From assembly GCA_947373075.1 (NCBI GenBank), contig CANBWF010000004.1, forward strand, positions 1-31,185: DNA of 31,185 nt, written 5' to 3'. Of this stretch, positions 24,552 through 31,185 are shown in pieces. Position numbers and translations under genes: made by a program. Numbering within the stretch: the stretch's first letter is position 1; each line of letters begins with the position of its first letter. Origin of the DNA: Actinomycetota bacterium. GTDB lineage: Bacteria; Actinomycetota; Actinomycetes; S36-B12; UBA5976. The notes under the pieces were generated by a model, which was given only the letters and a program-made list of their open reading frames with translations, made no database searches and was not told the origin of the DNA.

Positions 24552-25781
24552 CTACAGAGTCGCTGGACTAGATTCGACTATTTCTTGGCGGCGCTTTAAA
24601 AATGTCATGGCCGATAAAGTTGCAATCACTGTAATCAGTCCACAAAGTCGCATAGTGTCACGGATGCCAAATGCCGTACTTAGATATCCAACGATTGGTG
24701 CGCCTATAGGAGTGCCACCCATAAAAACTGTTAGGTAGATCCCCATAACTCGGCCGCGCATACGAGGTTCGGTGTTGGTCTGCACATAAGAGTTCGATGA
24801 AACCATGGTTGTGATTGCTAACGCCCCGGCTATTGGTAGAACAACGCAATAGGCAAGGTATGTAGGGGCGAATGAAATACCGAATAATGCCGAACCAAAC
24901 AAGATTGCGAAGCCCATAATTCGTCGTGGAGTTCTGCCGTTGGGTAGTCGGGCAGTGAGTAATGCACCAGTCAGGGAGCCAATAGCTAGCGTGCTACCAA
25001 GAGCGCCGAACTGCGCAGGACCTTTGTGAAATTCGCTCGTTGCCATTAGTGCATTGAAAATTTGAAAATTGAGTCCAAATGTTGCGCCAAAGAAAACCAC
25101 AATCATTAGAGCTAAAATCTGATTGTGTTGCCTTACATATTGAAAGGCATCTTTAAGCGTTGCCCGAATTTCCTCACGTTTTTGAAGATGTAAGTCAGAT
25201 TCACGTAAGGCAAGTAGTCCGCCGATAACGATCAAGTAAGAAGCGGCATTTACTAAAAAGGATGGACCAGTTCCAAAAGCTGCAATTGATAGGCCGGCCA
25301 GTCCTGGGCCAACTAGCCGCCCCAAGTTGAAATTGGCGCTATTCAAGCTCACTGCATTTGCAAGATCTGTTTTGCCCACGACTTCTGAGGTGAAGCTTTG
25401 TCGGATAGGTGCATCTATGGCACTGAAGATTCCTAGCGTTAGCGCGAGAACATACACATGCCACATTTGGACCGAGTTGTTCAAAACAAGTGCGCCCAGT
25501 ATGCCTGCTGAAATTCCGCTACCGAAATTTGTAATCATTAGGAGTTTGCGTTTGCTGAATCGATCGGCCAGTAATCCGCCAACCAAACTCAATACAAGTG
25601 TTGGGAAAAACTGAAGCGCTGTAACTAAACCAAGTTCGCGGCCGCTGCCAGAAAGTTGCAACACTAACCAGTCTTGGGCAACGCGTTGTGACCAAGTGCC
25701 AACATTGGTAAAGAAACTGACAGTAAACAGAATCTTGAAATTGCGATGGCGAAACGCTGTAAAGGTATCACGTATCGCCAT
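24552..25781 (-). CDS. MFS exporter, EntS-like (MFS_3)
   Basis: A 409-aa major facilitator transporter with 12 predicted helices, of the group containing the siderophore exporter EntS and many actinobacterial drug exporters. The N-terminal half has FRHRNFKILFTVSFFTNVGTW, QDWLVLQLSG, LLADRFSKRKLLM (the loop 2-3 motif A variant) and ALTLGIFSAIDAPIRQSF, a diagnostic MFS_3 stretch. The C-terminal half has PRMRGRVMGIY and GGTPIGAPIVGYLS. The frame is open to 25865, but ATG 25781 gives normal length and coincides with a leaderless promoter. Substrate is unknown. Confidence 0.9.
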   Translation of the reverse strand: MAIRDTFTAFRHRNFKILFTVSFFTNVGTWSQRVAQDWLVLQLSGSGRELGLVTALQFFPTLVLSLVGGLLADRFSKRKLLMITNFGSGISAGILGALVLNNSVQMWHVYVLALTLGIFSAIDAPIRQSFTSEVVGKTDLANAVSLNSANFNLGRLVGPGLAGLSIAAFGTGPSFLVNAASYLIVIGGLLALRESDLHLQKREEIRATLKDAFQYVRQHNQILALMIVVFFGATFGLNFQIFNALMATSEFHKGPAQFGALGSTLAIGSLTGALLTARLPNGRTPRRIMGFAILFGSALFGISFAPTYLAYCVVLPIAGALAITTMVSSNSYVQTNTEPRMRGRVMGIYLTVFMGGTPIGAPIVGYLSTAFGIRDTMRLCGLITVIATLSAMTFLKRRQEIVESSPATL

Positions 25782-25787
25782 GTATCC

Positions 25788-25817
25788 AATGTAGAGAGGT
25801 TTGCAGGTATGTGCCAA
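25788..25817 (-). promoter_or_regulatory. Leaderless promoter of the MFS exporter
   Basis: On the minus strand TTGGCA (plus 25812-25817) and TACATT (plus 25788-25793) are separated by 18 nt. TACATT lies at -12 to -7 of ATG 25781, so the transcript would start at the A of the start codon. This both decides the start and is the best leaderless promoter in the window. Confidence 0.65.
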
Positions 25818-25926
25818 CGGTAGGGAATAAGAGAATATGTCGGGTAAAAAGGCGCCAAGGGTCAAAGTTTGGAACGGAAATATGTGGCAGAAAGACTAAA
25901 GTTATCCAAGACAGAGATGAGAACAA

Positions 25927-26844
25927 GTGTCTTCAAAACCGGCCGAGTCAAGCGCCTTGCAGTGGCGGCTTTCTCGCATTGATGCCTTGATGATGGCAGT
26001 GGTTGTTATCGCAATCTCTAGCTCTGGGCCAGTTATTGCATTGTGCACCGCTCCGGTTCTGGCCATGGCGGTGTGGCGCTGCATTTTTGCCGCCGGTTTA
26101 ACTTTTCCATTCGCGCTGCGAAACCATGGTTTTTCATCTTTAACTAAAGAGCAGATTCGCGGCTGCGCGTTTGCTGGATTAGCGCTTGCAATTCACTTTG
26201 CGTTATGGATTCCAAGTGTGCGGTTAACGTCAGTGGCGAATTCTGTTGCATTGGTCGCTACACAACCGATTTGGATGTTGCTAATGACTAAACGACTTGG
26301 TCAGCACATTCCCCGCAAAGTGTGGTGGGGCATGGTTGTCGCATTCACAGGCGTAATGCTGGTGGTCAACGTTGACTTCGGTGTTTCAACTCAGGCATTA
26401 ATTGGTGATGCGATGGCATTGGCTAGCGCAGTTGCTGCTGGTGCTTATTTGATGATCGGCGGCCATGTGCGATCTAGCGTGCCTAATTCGGTTTACACCG
26501 TAATTGTTTACGCTGTATCAGCTGTGTCTATTGCAGTAGTTGCCGTAAGTATCGGCACACCACTGTGGGGGTTCAGCCGAAAAGACTGGATCCTCATTGG
26601 TGTCTTGACCCTCGGAGCGCAGCTACTTGGACATTCTCTGATGAGCCGCTTGATGGAAACCACAACCCCTGCGGTGGTTGGTATCGCTGTACTCTTCGAG
26701 CCACCGGGCGCTGCAATTTTTGCTGCCATCTTATTGAAACAGAGCATTCCACTTACCGCATTAATCGGCATGGCTGTAATTCTTTTCGGTCTTGCAATTG
26801 TGGTCTGGCAATCTAATAGCACAGCAACAGTTGAGGCAATTTAA
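25927..26844 (+). CDS. EamA/DMT-family transporter
   Basis: A 305-aa integral membrane protein with ten predicted helices in two EamA halves (about 25-150 and 160-295), as in drug/metabolite transporters such as RhaT, YdcZ-like and amino-acid exporters. Typical segments are ALAIHFALWIPSVRLTSVAN at the end of the first half and the second-half equivalents TLGAQLLGHSLMSRLMETT and VLFEPPGAAIFAAILL. The start is GTG with a weak GAGATGAG upstream. It is divergent from the MFS exporter, 145 nt apart. Substrate unknown. Confidence 0.9.
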   Translation: MSSKPAESSALQWRLSRIDALMMAVVVIAISSSGPVIALCTAPVLAMAVWRCIFAAGLTFPFALRNHGFSSLTKEQIRGCAFAGLALAIHFALWIPSVRLTSVANSVALVATQPIWMLLMTKRLGQHIPRKVWWGMVVAFTGVMLVVNVDFGVSTQALIGDAMALASAVAAGAYLMIGGHVRSSVPNSVYTVIVYAVSAVSIAVVAVSIGTPLWGFSRKDWILIGVLTLGAQLLGHSLMSRLMETTTPAVVGIAVLFEPPGAAIFAAILLKQSIPLTALIGMAVILFGLAIVVWQSNSTATVEAI

Positions 26845-26961
26845 AAGCGTGTTGTCTATTTATTACTACTACCAAAGGCTGGATAAAACAATTAGTCACC
26901 ATACACTTGACTTAATGAGTAACGATTGATTCACTGTGCGGTGAAAATTCGTATTCGCAAT

Positions 26962-26966
26962 GGAGG
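26962..26966 (+). promoter_or_regulatory. Ribosome binding site that sets a GTG start
   Basis: GGAGG is five bases before GTG 26972. An in-frame ATG at 26960 overlaps this site and therefore cannot use it, so the GTG is the more likely start of the large membrane protein. Confidence 0.75.
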
Positions 26967-26971
26967 ATTTC

Positions 26972-28723
26972 GTGTCTGAGACAAATGTAAATTCAGCAAA
27001 CCCAATTCTTTGTCCAAGTTGTTCACAAGTTCTCACAGTGCTTGCGAACCAGAATGAGATTTTGTGTGCCTGCGGGTTTACCGCATTTGCTCCGTATGTT
27101 ACAGAGGCGAACTACTTGCGCGCCGGAATGCCAAAATGGCAGGCACGTTTAACTGAACTTGAAGATGCCATTAGTCGGGGACTGCGCCCTGAAGGATCAG
27201 CGCTTAGCGCTCAACAAACTTCACCAAAAAAGCCGGCCGGCGCGTATCAGTACTTAGTGGGCAGCGGATCAGTTTTGCTTTTCGCCGGCTTGGCCGCTTT
27301 TGTCGGAATTATGTGGAACTATTTAGGCACAGTCGGGCAGGGAGCAGTTTTGGCTGCGATCACAGTGTTGCTTGCAGTATTGGCAAATCGGTTATCCACT
27401 CGAATTGAGTCAACCGCTACTGCGCTATCAGCACTAACAGTTGGTTCTTGGTTGATTGATGTTGGTTGGGTAATTCATATCGTTTATACCGATTGGAACC
27501 CAACCAGTTGGGTTGTTACCACCCTAGTTATCCCGACTTTGCTCGCAATAATCACAGCAGTAGTTTTCAGTTTCTTGGGCAAGCGGTTCGCTAACACGAT
27601 TTGGGAACTCCTTGGTCAGATAGCTATCCCAGTTTCGGTTGGCCTGACGATGAGCAGCGTTGCCTTAACCATAGATAAATCAATCGGTGTGAATGATTTT
27701 TATCTATCAGCTCTAGCGCTGCCTTTCACTGTGGCAATCTTGCTGTTGGTAGATAACGGCGCTGCTGTTCAGCGAACGTTTTCGAGTCTTTCCCGAACAC
27801 TTTCCCTAGTTGTTTTCTCGGGGTTCACATTCTTCTATGTTGTTTTCTCCCTAAAGTGGGATTACGTCGCACTTGCGTGGGCTTTGCACCTCGTTGTTCT
27901 CGCTGTGTTTTCGTATTCCAAGCCAAGATTACGTGCATTTTCCGCGCCGTTACTGGCCGGCTCAGTAGCACTAAGCGCTGGCTTTTCGGGAATGCCAATT
28001 GCAGAACGAGTAGCGTTCCCTGCATCATTTACTCTGCTATCGCTAAGAGTTGGTAAGGACTTTAAGTTCCCAACTGCGCTTCTGATCAGCGCAACTTCTG
28101 GAGCATGGTTATTTTTCGGTTTCGCAGTCAATTCGCCAGATGAACTGCAACTTTATGCTGCTGGTCTCAGCGTCTTAACCGGTTTAGTTGTTATGTACCA
28201 TGCTTGGCTGGCCAAGCGAACTGACTTTGTTGCTATTGGTTCAGGATTTCTGGCGCTGGCAACTATCTTCACAAATGTTCATTTGGACAGCACCAAGCTT
28301 GAAGCATTCACATTGCCTATAGCGGCTGTATTTTTAATCGGCGGACTTTTTGCAATGCGAATTGATGCCAAGATTTCGTCACTTCTTTGGCTCGGGCCAA
28401 GTTGTGGTGTTGTGCTGATTCCGTCTGCATTGCGCGCCACTGAATCATTAAATTACTCGCCGCGATTCAATGCCTCACTCGTTGCAGCTATTTTGCTTTT
28501 AGTTGTGGGCGCTCGATTGCGTTATGTAGGAATGCTGACGGTCGGGTTAATTGCGAGCATAATTTTGGCGCAAAATCCACTCACTTCATTGTTCAATGCA
28601 GTCGAGCCATGGATTGCATTCACAGTATCCGGCATACTTCTTTTGCTTATCGGTGCTCGGTTCGAGTACTTACGCCAACGAGCTGGCGCAGCAAAAGCTT
28701 GGGTCACCGGATCATTGCGTTAA
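26972..28723 (+). CDS. Large multi-TM protein with N-terminal zinc ribbon (SCO7613-like)
   Basis: A 583-aa protein. The N-terminus (14-34) has C14-x2-C17-x14-C32-x-C34 (CPSC ... CACGF), a likely zinc knuckle pair with a shortened second half. A coiled helical segment (about 50-70, WQARLTELEDAI) and a polar linker precede a long run of about 14-16 hydrophobic helices with little in the way of charged loops. This layout resembles the poorly characterised actinobacterial family typified by SCO7613 C-terminal-domain proteins. Function is unknown. A TTGACT at about 26906 upstream may be part of its promoter. A strong terminator lies 45 nt after the stop. Confidence 0.78.
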   Translation: MSETNVNSANPILCPSCSQVLTVLANQNEILCACGFTAFAPYVTEANYLRAGMPKWQARLTELEDAISRGLRPEGSALSAQQTSPKKPAGAYQYLVGSGSVLLFAGLAAFVGIMWNYLGTVGQGAVLAAITVLLAVLANRLSTRIESTATALSALTVGSWLIDVGWVIHIVYTDWNPTSWVVTTLVIPTLLAIITAVVFSFLGKRFANTIWELLGQIAIPVSVGLTMSSVALTIDKSIGVNDFYLSALALPFTVAILLLVDNGAAVQRTFSSLSRTLSLVVFSGFTFFYVVFSLKWDYVALAWALHLVVLAVFSYSKPRLRAFSAPLLAGSVALSAGFSGMPIAERVAFPASFTLLSLRVGKDFKFPTALLISATSGAWLFFGFAVNSPDELQLYAAGLSVLTGLVVMYHAWLAKRTDFVAIGSGFLALATIFTNVHLDSTKLEAFTLPIAAVFLIGGLFAMRIDAKISSLLWLGPSCGVVLIPSALRATESLNYSPRFNASLVAAILLLVVGARLRYVGMLTVGLIASIILAQNPLTSLFNAVEPWIAFTVSGILLLLIGARFEYLRQRAGAAKAWVTGSLR

Positions 28724-28768
28724 TTTCAGATTTAGGTTTCTCTTAACTGATTTAGCCTAATTTAGGCA

Positions 28769-28806
28769 TTAGAAAGGCGCAGGCATAGAAACCTGCGCCT
28801 TTCTAA
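28769..28806. terminator. Bidirectional intrinsic terminator
   Basis: A perfect 15-bp stem, TTAGAAAGGCGCAGG (28769-28783) with CCTGCGCCTTTCTAA (28792-28806), closes an 8-nt loop. A/T-rich flanks on both sides give T runs in each direction. It sits between two convergent genes and should serve both. Confidence 0.9.
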
Positions 28807-28815
28807 ATTTACTGA

Positions 28816-30204
28816 CTAATTCATTTTCAGATATTTATCTGCAACTGAGAGCTGCATCCAAGTGTTTTTACCATCAGTTAGTTTGTAGACCGGGAGCATC
28901 ACCAAAGATCCGTTCATGTAGAAGCCCCCAAGTGCTGGCTCTGCACCAGTGATTTCTGCCTGATAGACATTAGCGTTGAGAACTGGTCGGCCCTGATCAT
29001 CGAGATCTAATGAATAGTTGTTAGGACCGTATCCTTGTGCGTAATCAACCAGGGCTCCCACTAAGTTGCCATCGAAACTGGGATTGGCATAAGTGAATTG
29101 AGACCATTTCACATCATGTGTGCGTAGTGTTGCTGTTTTAGCACCGACTGTTTCGTAGTCGGCAACCTGCACTAGTTTGGCAAGGTAGCCATTTGCATGG
29201 ATAACAGACTTATCAGGTGCAAGTTCAATGTTCCAAGAGAGTGAAGTGTCATTGTCTTCTACAGTCAGATGCGCAATGACTTGTACGTATGGATAAGGCT
29301 TATCGTTCTTGTCTAAGCCCCATACATCTTTGCCTGAGTGTGTTTCCCAAGTGACATTTTCTAGGTCAAGTCCAGCTTTGCCAAAAACCTCTTTGGCCAC
29401 AGAGATTGCTACCTCATCAGAAAGCTGCACGCCAGTCTTTGGTTCGCAATCTGGCTGCTTATTACCAGGGAAATTATTGCAGGCATCGTTTCCATTAGCA
29501 GGGTTTTCGTAGTACCAATTTGCCAGTGGAGCTGCTTTGTTTGTCAAAAGAGTGATTCGTGCACTAGACCCAGTCTCTTCAATATCTGTTGAATATTTGT
29601 CTGCCTTGATTTTGTGTGGTCCAAAGTTGAAGGCATCGACTAGGTTAGCCACAGCTTTGGTGTTGTCCGAGTGGTCGGTACTCAATATGTATGCATGACC
29701 AATGCCTGACTCGTCAGAAAGCGAATCAGACGGATTGAGCCATGGTCTAACTCCGAAACGTATTGCCGAACTCGAGAGCGCACTGGAGGCAGAGGATCCT
29801 GACAACTTAAAATCAGCTCCTGCCGAGCCATTGGGGATAAGGGCCTGCGGACCAGCTGTGCCAGTGTCGTTACAATTTGGTGCACTCGCCTTGCAACTAT
29901 TGGCACTTGTAAGTTGTTGGTTAGTTCCAGAATGCATAGCTGAAATCGAGTAACCAGCCCCAGTTCCAACGCCCAACATCAACACGGATGCTGCCGCAGC
30001 GTAAGACCAGCGAGGGAAGCGGGCACGACGGGCCGCATGTTCGCTCAGGCTAGTCACTTCAGCCGAACCACTGGTATCGACTTTCTCACGGATGGTCACT
30101 AAATCAGGCTGTGCAATGCCTGACGCTGGATCAGCAGAACGCAATTCTTGTAGCCCGTACTCGCCATCATCAGGAAGGTTTAAATCCGAATCATTAGTGT
30201 TCAT
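28816..30204 (-). CDS. Membrane-anchored ECF partner, putative anti-sigma-like protein
   Basis: A 462-aa single-pass protein. The acidic cytoplasmic N-terminus (1-66) contains GLQELRSADPASGIAQPD, like the 'LLRAADPA' start of proteins encoded beside actinobacterial ECF sigma factors. One membrane helix (about 68-90) leads to a large extracytoplasmic part of about 370 aa with four cysteines (NSCKASAPNC and ACNNFPGNKQPDC) and a mixed alpha/beta region. No catalytic motif is recognised. I infer that it senses a surface signal and holds the divergent sigma factor. A recognisable anti-sigma domain or zinc motif (HxxxCxxC) is not seen. AAAGGA lies seven bases before the ATG. Confidence 0.72.
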   Translation of the reverse strand: MNTNDSDLNLPDDGEYGLQELRSADPASGIAQPDLVTIREKVDTSGSAEVTSLSEHAARRARFPRWSYAAAASVLMLGVGTGAGYSISAMHSGTNQQLTSANSCKASAPNCNDTGTAGPQALIPNGSAGADFKLSGSSASSALSSSAIRFGVRPWLNPSDSLSDESGIGHAYILSTDHSDNTKAVANLVDAFNFGPHKIKADKYSTDIEETGSSARITLLTNKAAPLANWYYENPANGNDACNNFPGNKQPDCEPKTGVQLSDEVAISVAKEVFGKAGLDLENVTWETHSGKDVWGLDKNDKPYPYVQVIAHLTVEDNDTSLSWNIELAPDKSVIHANGYLAKLVQVADYETVGAKTATLRTHDVKWSQFTYANPSFDGNLVGALVDYAQGYGPNNYSLDLDDQGRPVLNANVYQAEITGAEPALGGFYMNGSLVMLPVYKLTDGKNTWMQLSVADKYLKMN

Positions 30205-30233
30205 TGGTAGTCCTTTCTATGTCTACACTCCTT

Positions 30234-30260
30234 TATGTTTCAATTGGACGAATTCCTGCA
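30234..30260 (-). promoter_or_regulatory. Bipartite promoter toward the anti-sigma-like gene
   Basis: Read on the minus strand: TGCAGGAATTC followed by ACATA beginning 22 nt from the motif start. It matches the oppositely oriented site at 30303-30329 in sequence and spacing. The ACATA ends 29 nt before the ATG. This fits an ECF-type -35/-10 pair recognised by the neighbouring sigma factor; direct recognition is inferred. Confidence 0.55.
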
Positions 30261-30302
30261 AGCACGACCAAATTGAGCCGAGTAAAAATATCCGTGAAGT
30301 TA

Positions 30303-30329
30303 TGCAGGATTTCTAGCGCCAAACACATA
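30303..30329 (+). promoter_or_regulatory. Bipartite promoter toward the ECF sigma gene
   Basis: TGCAGGATTTC followed by ACATA (30325-30329), with the ACATA again beginning 22 nt from the motif start. Its partner on the other strand is at 30234-30260; 42 nt separate the two TGCAGGA elements. The ACATA ends 34 nt before the sigma start codon, as expected for autoregulation. Confidence 0.55.
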
Positions 30330-30363
30330 GGTTGGGTAAGCGAGAATCGTGCGAGAGGACATA

Positions 30364-30840
30364 ATGAAGGACACCGCGTTCGACGAGTTATTCAGTACTC
30401 ACGCATCGGATGTTTATAAATATGTAGCACGGCGCCATGTTGGCAACGATGTTGAAGATCTAGTCGCTGAGGTTTTCACTTTGGCGTGGCAAAAATGGAA
30501 TGAAATTCCAGACACCTTTGAATTGCAATGGCTTTACCGAACCGCCTGGTTTGTATTAGCCAATGCCCACCGCAAACAATCGGATTTGCCAATCGAAATT
30601 GGCGAGGCACAAGGCTTTGAAACTGACATCGCAGATTTTGTAATTGAGCACAATGAAATGCGACGAGTTTGGTTAGAAATTCCCGAGCGTGATCGAGAAG
30701 TATTGCGGCTTGTTGCTTGGGAAGGACTTACTCCACCTGAAGTCGCAGCTGTTCTTGGAATTTCCGTCGGTGGTGCAAGTTCAGCTATCTCGAGAGCGCG
30801 CAAGAACTTATCGAACTGCTTTGCCAGGGAATCCGACTAA
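30364..30840 (+). CDS. ECF-type RNA polymerase sigma factor
   Basis: A 158-aa group IV sigma factor. Region 2 (about 6-50) reads FDELFSTHASDVYKYVARR with the core-binding DVEDLVAEVFTLAWQKW helix. Region 4 (about 100-150) has PERDREVLRLVAWEGLTPPE, VAAVLGISVGGASSAISRAR, a helix-turn-helix that reads -35 elements. Regions 1.1 and 3 are absent, as in ECF factors. A GTG at 30349 is in frame, but ATG 30364 has GAGAGG five bases upstream and is preferred. Divergent from the anti-sigma-like membrane gene, with a duplicate promoter motif between them. Regulon unknown. Confidence 0.92.
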   Translation: MKDTAFDELFSTHASDVYKYVARRHVGNDVEDLVAEVFTLAWQKWNEIPDTFELQWLYRTAWFVLANAHRKQSDLPIEIGEAQGFETDIADFVIEHNEMRRVWLEIPERDREVLRLVAWEGLTPPEVAAVLGISVGGASSAISRARKNLSNCFARESD

Positions 30841-30853
30841 AGCGATCTGCTTG

Positions 30854-31185
30854 TTAAGAAATTTGACTACGCAGGAATGCGAAACCTTCTTCGAGCGCGC
30901 GAGTTCCAATCGACAAATGTCCTTCACCATGGATTAGTTGAACATCAGCATTTGGGATGTGCTTGGCTAGCCACTTGCCGTGTTCGAATGGAACCATTAA
31001 ATCTTCAGATCCCTGCCAGATAGTTAGCGGGTTCACAATCTCGGAAAGTTCAAAACCCCAAGAGTTTGCGAATGCAATGTCGTCATCAAGCCAACCATCG
31101 ACTCCTGTTGAAACTGCCCAGCGGAAAATTTCCGCCATCTCTTCGCCACTCTCTCCGGTAAGTGCCTCTTGATCAACTGGTGGCA
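30854..31185 (-). CDS. Alpha/beta hydrolase, C-terminal part (runs off the window)
   Basis: The frame is open to the window edge, so only the last 110 residues or so are seen. The visible part (PPVDQEALTGESGEE, then GVDGWLDDDIAFANSWGFEL) is the lid/cap region of actinobacterial alpha/beta hydrolases. It is followed by the catalytic acid in WQGSEDLMVPFEHGKW and the catalytic histidine in HGEGHLSIG. The nucleophile elbow must lie beyond 31185. An internal ATG at 31138 is not the true start, because homology clearly continues before it. Converges with the sigma gene, 13 nt between stops, with no hairpin visible. Confidence 0.85.
   Translation of the reverse strand, partial: PPVDQEALTGESGEEMAEIFRWAVSTGVDGWLDDDIAFANSWGFELSEIVNPLTIWQGSEDLMVPFEHGKWLAKHIPNADVQLIHGEGHLSIGTRALEEGFAFLRSQIS

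Noticed and set aside
25782..25865. Longer N-terminus for the MFS exporter
   Set aside because: The extra 28 residues do not match the family, and a well-spaced TTGGCA/TACATT promoter lies inside them pointing to ATG 25781.

Overview
This window looks like a chromosomal segment of a low-GC (mid-40s % by eye) actinobacterium, possibly a planktonic freshwater lineage such as the Nanopelagicales (acI) or a relative. The lineage is inferred from gene content: a DEDDh oligoribonuclease, a COG4705-like membrane protein, an SCO7613-like multi-TM protein, a Wzz/BY-kinase fusion of actinobacterial type, and an ECF sigma factor beside a membrane protein with an 'LRSADPAS' N-terminus. Several genes also look leaderless, with a TAnnnT box at -12 to -7 from the start codon, as is common in Actinobacteria. 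There is no rRNA, tRNA, CRISPR array, transposase or phage gene, and no gene-free stretch over 300 bases.

Region 1 (1-5.3 kb) is mixed housekeeping: oligoribonuclease (orn, minus), a four-repeat membrane protein, a small coiled-coil protein divergent from an ABC1/UbiB-type atypical kinase, an FMN-binding-domain protein ending in a strong terminator, and a ClC-type anion transporter.

Region 2 (5.3-23.5 kb) is a surface polysaccharide locus spread over both strands. It holds four glycosyltransferases, a WcaF-like hexapeptide acetyltransferase, an SGNH-fold protein, a Wzy-like polymerase, GDP-mannose 4,6-dehydratase and GDP-L-fucose synthase (the GDP-fucose branch), a WcaJ-like initiating sugar-phosphate transferase, a Wzz/Wzc-type tyrosine kinase with a striking (GY)15 tail, and two acyltransferase-3/SGNH fusion proteins flanking a secreted cysteine-containing two-domain protein. 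Together these describe a Wzy-dependent, probably fucose-containing and O-acylated exopolysaccharide or capsule. WcaJ would load the first sugar on undecaprenyl phosphate, the GTs would extend it, WcaF-like and AT3 proteins would decorate it, Wzy would polymerise it and the Wzz/kinase would control chain length. No flippase (Wzx) or GDP-mannose pyrophosphorylase is present in the window.

Region 3 (23.5-31.2 kb) carries formyltetrahydrofolate deformylase (purU), an EntS-type MFS exporter with a well-formed leaderless promoter, an EamA/DMT transporter and a large zinc-ribbon multi-TM protein. A strong bidirectional terminator follows. Last comes an ECF sigma factor divergent from a membrane-anchored, anti-sigma-like protein; each has a copy of the same bipartite promoter motif in the shared intergenic region. 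The window ends inside an alpha/beta hydrolase gene.
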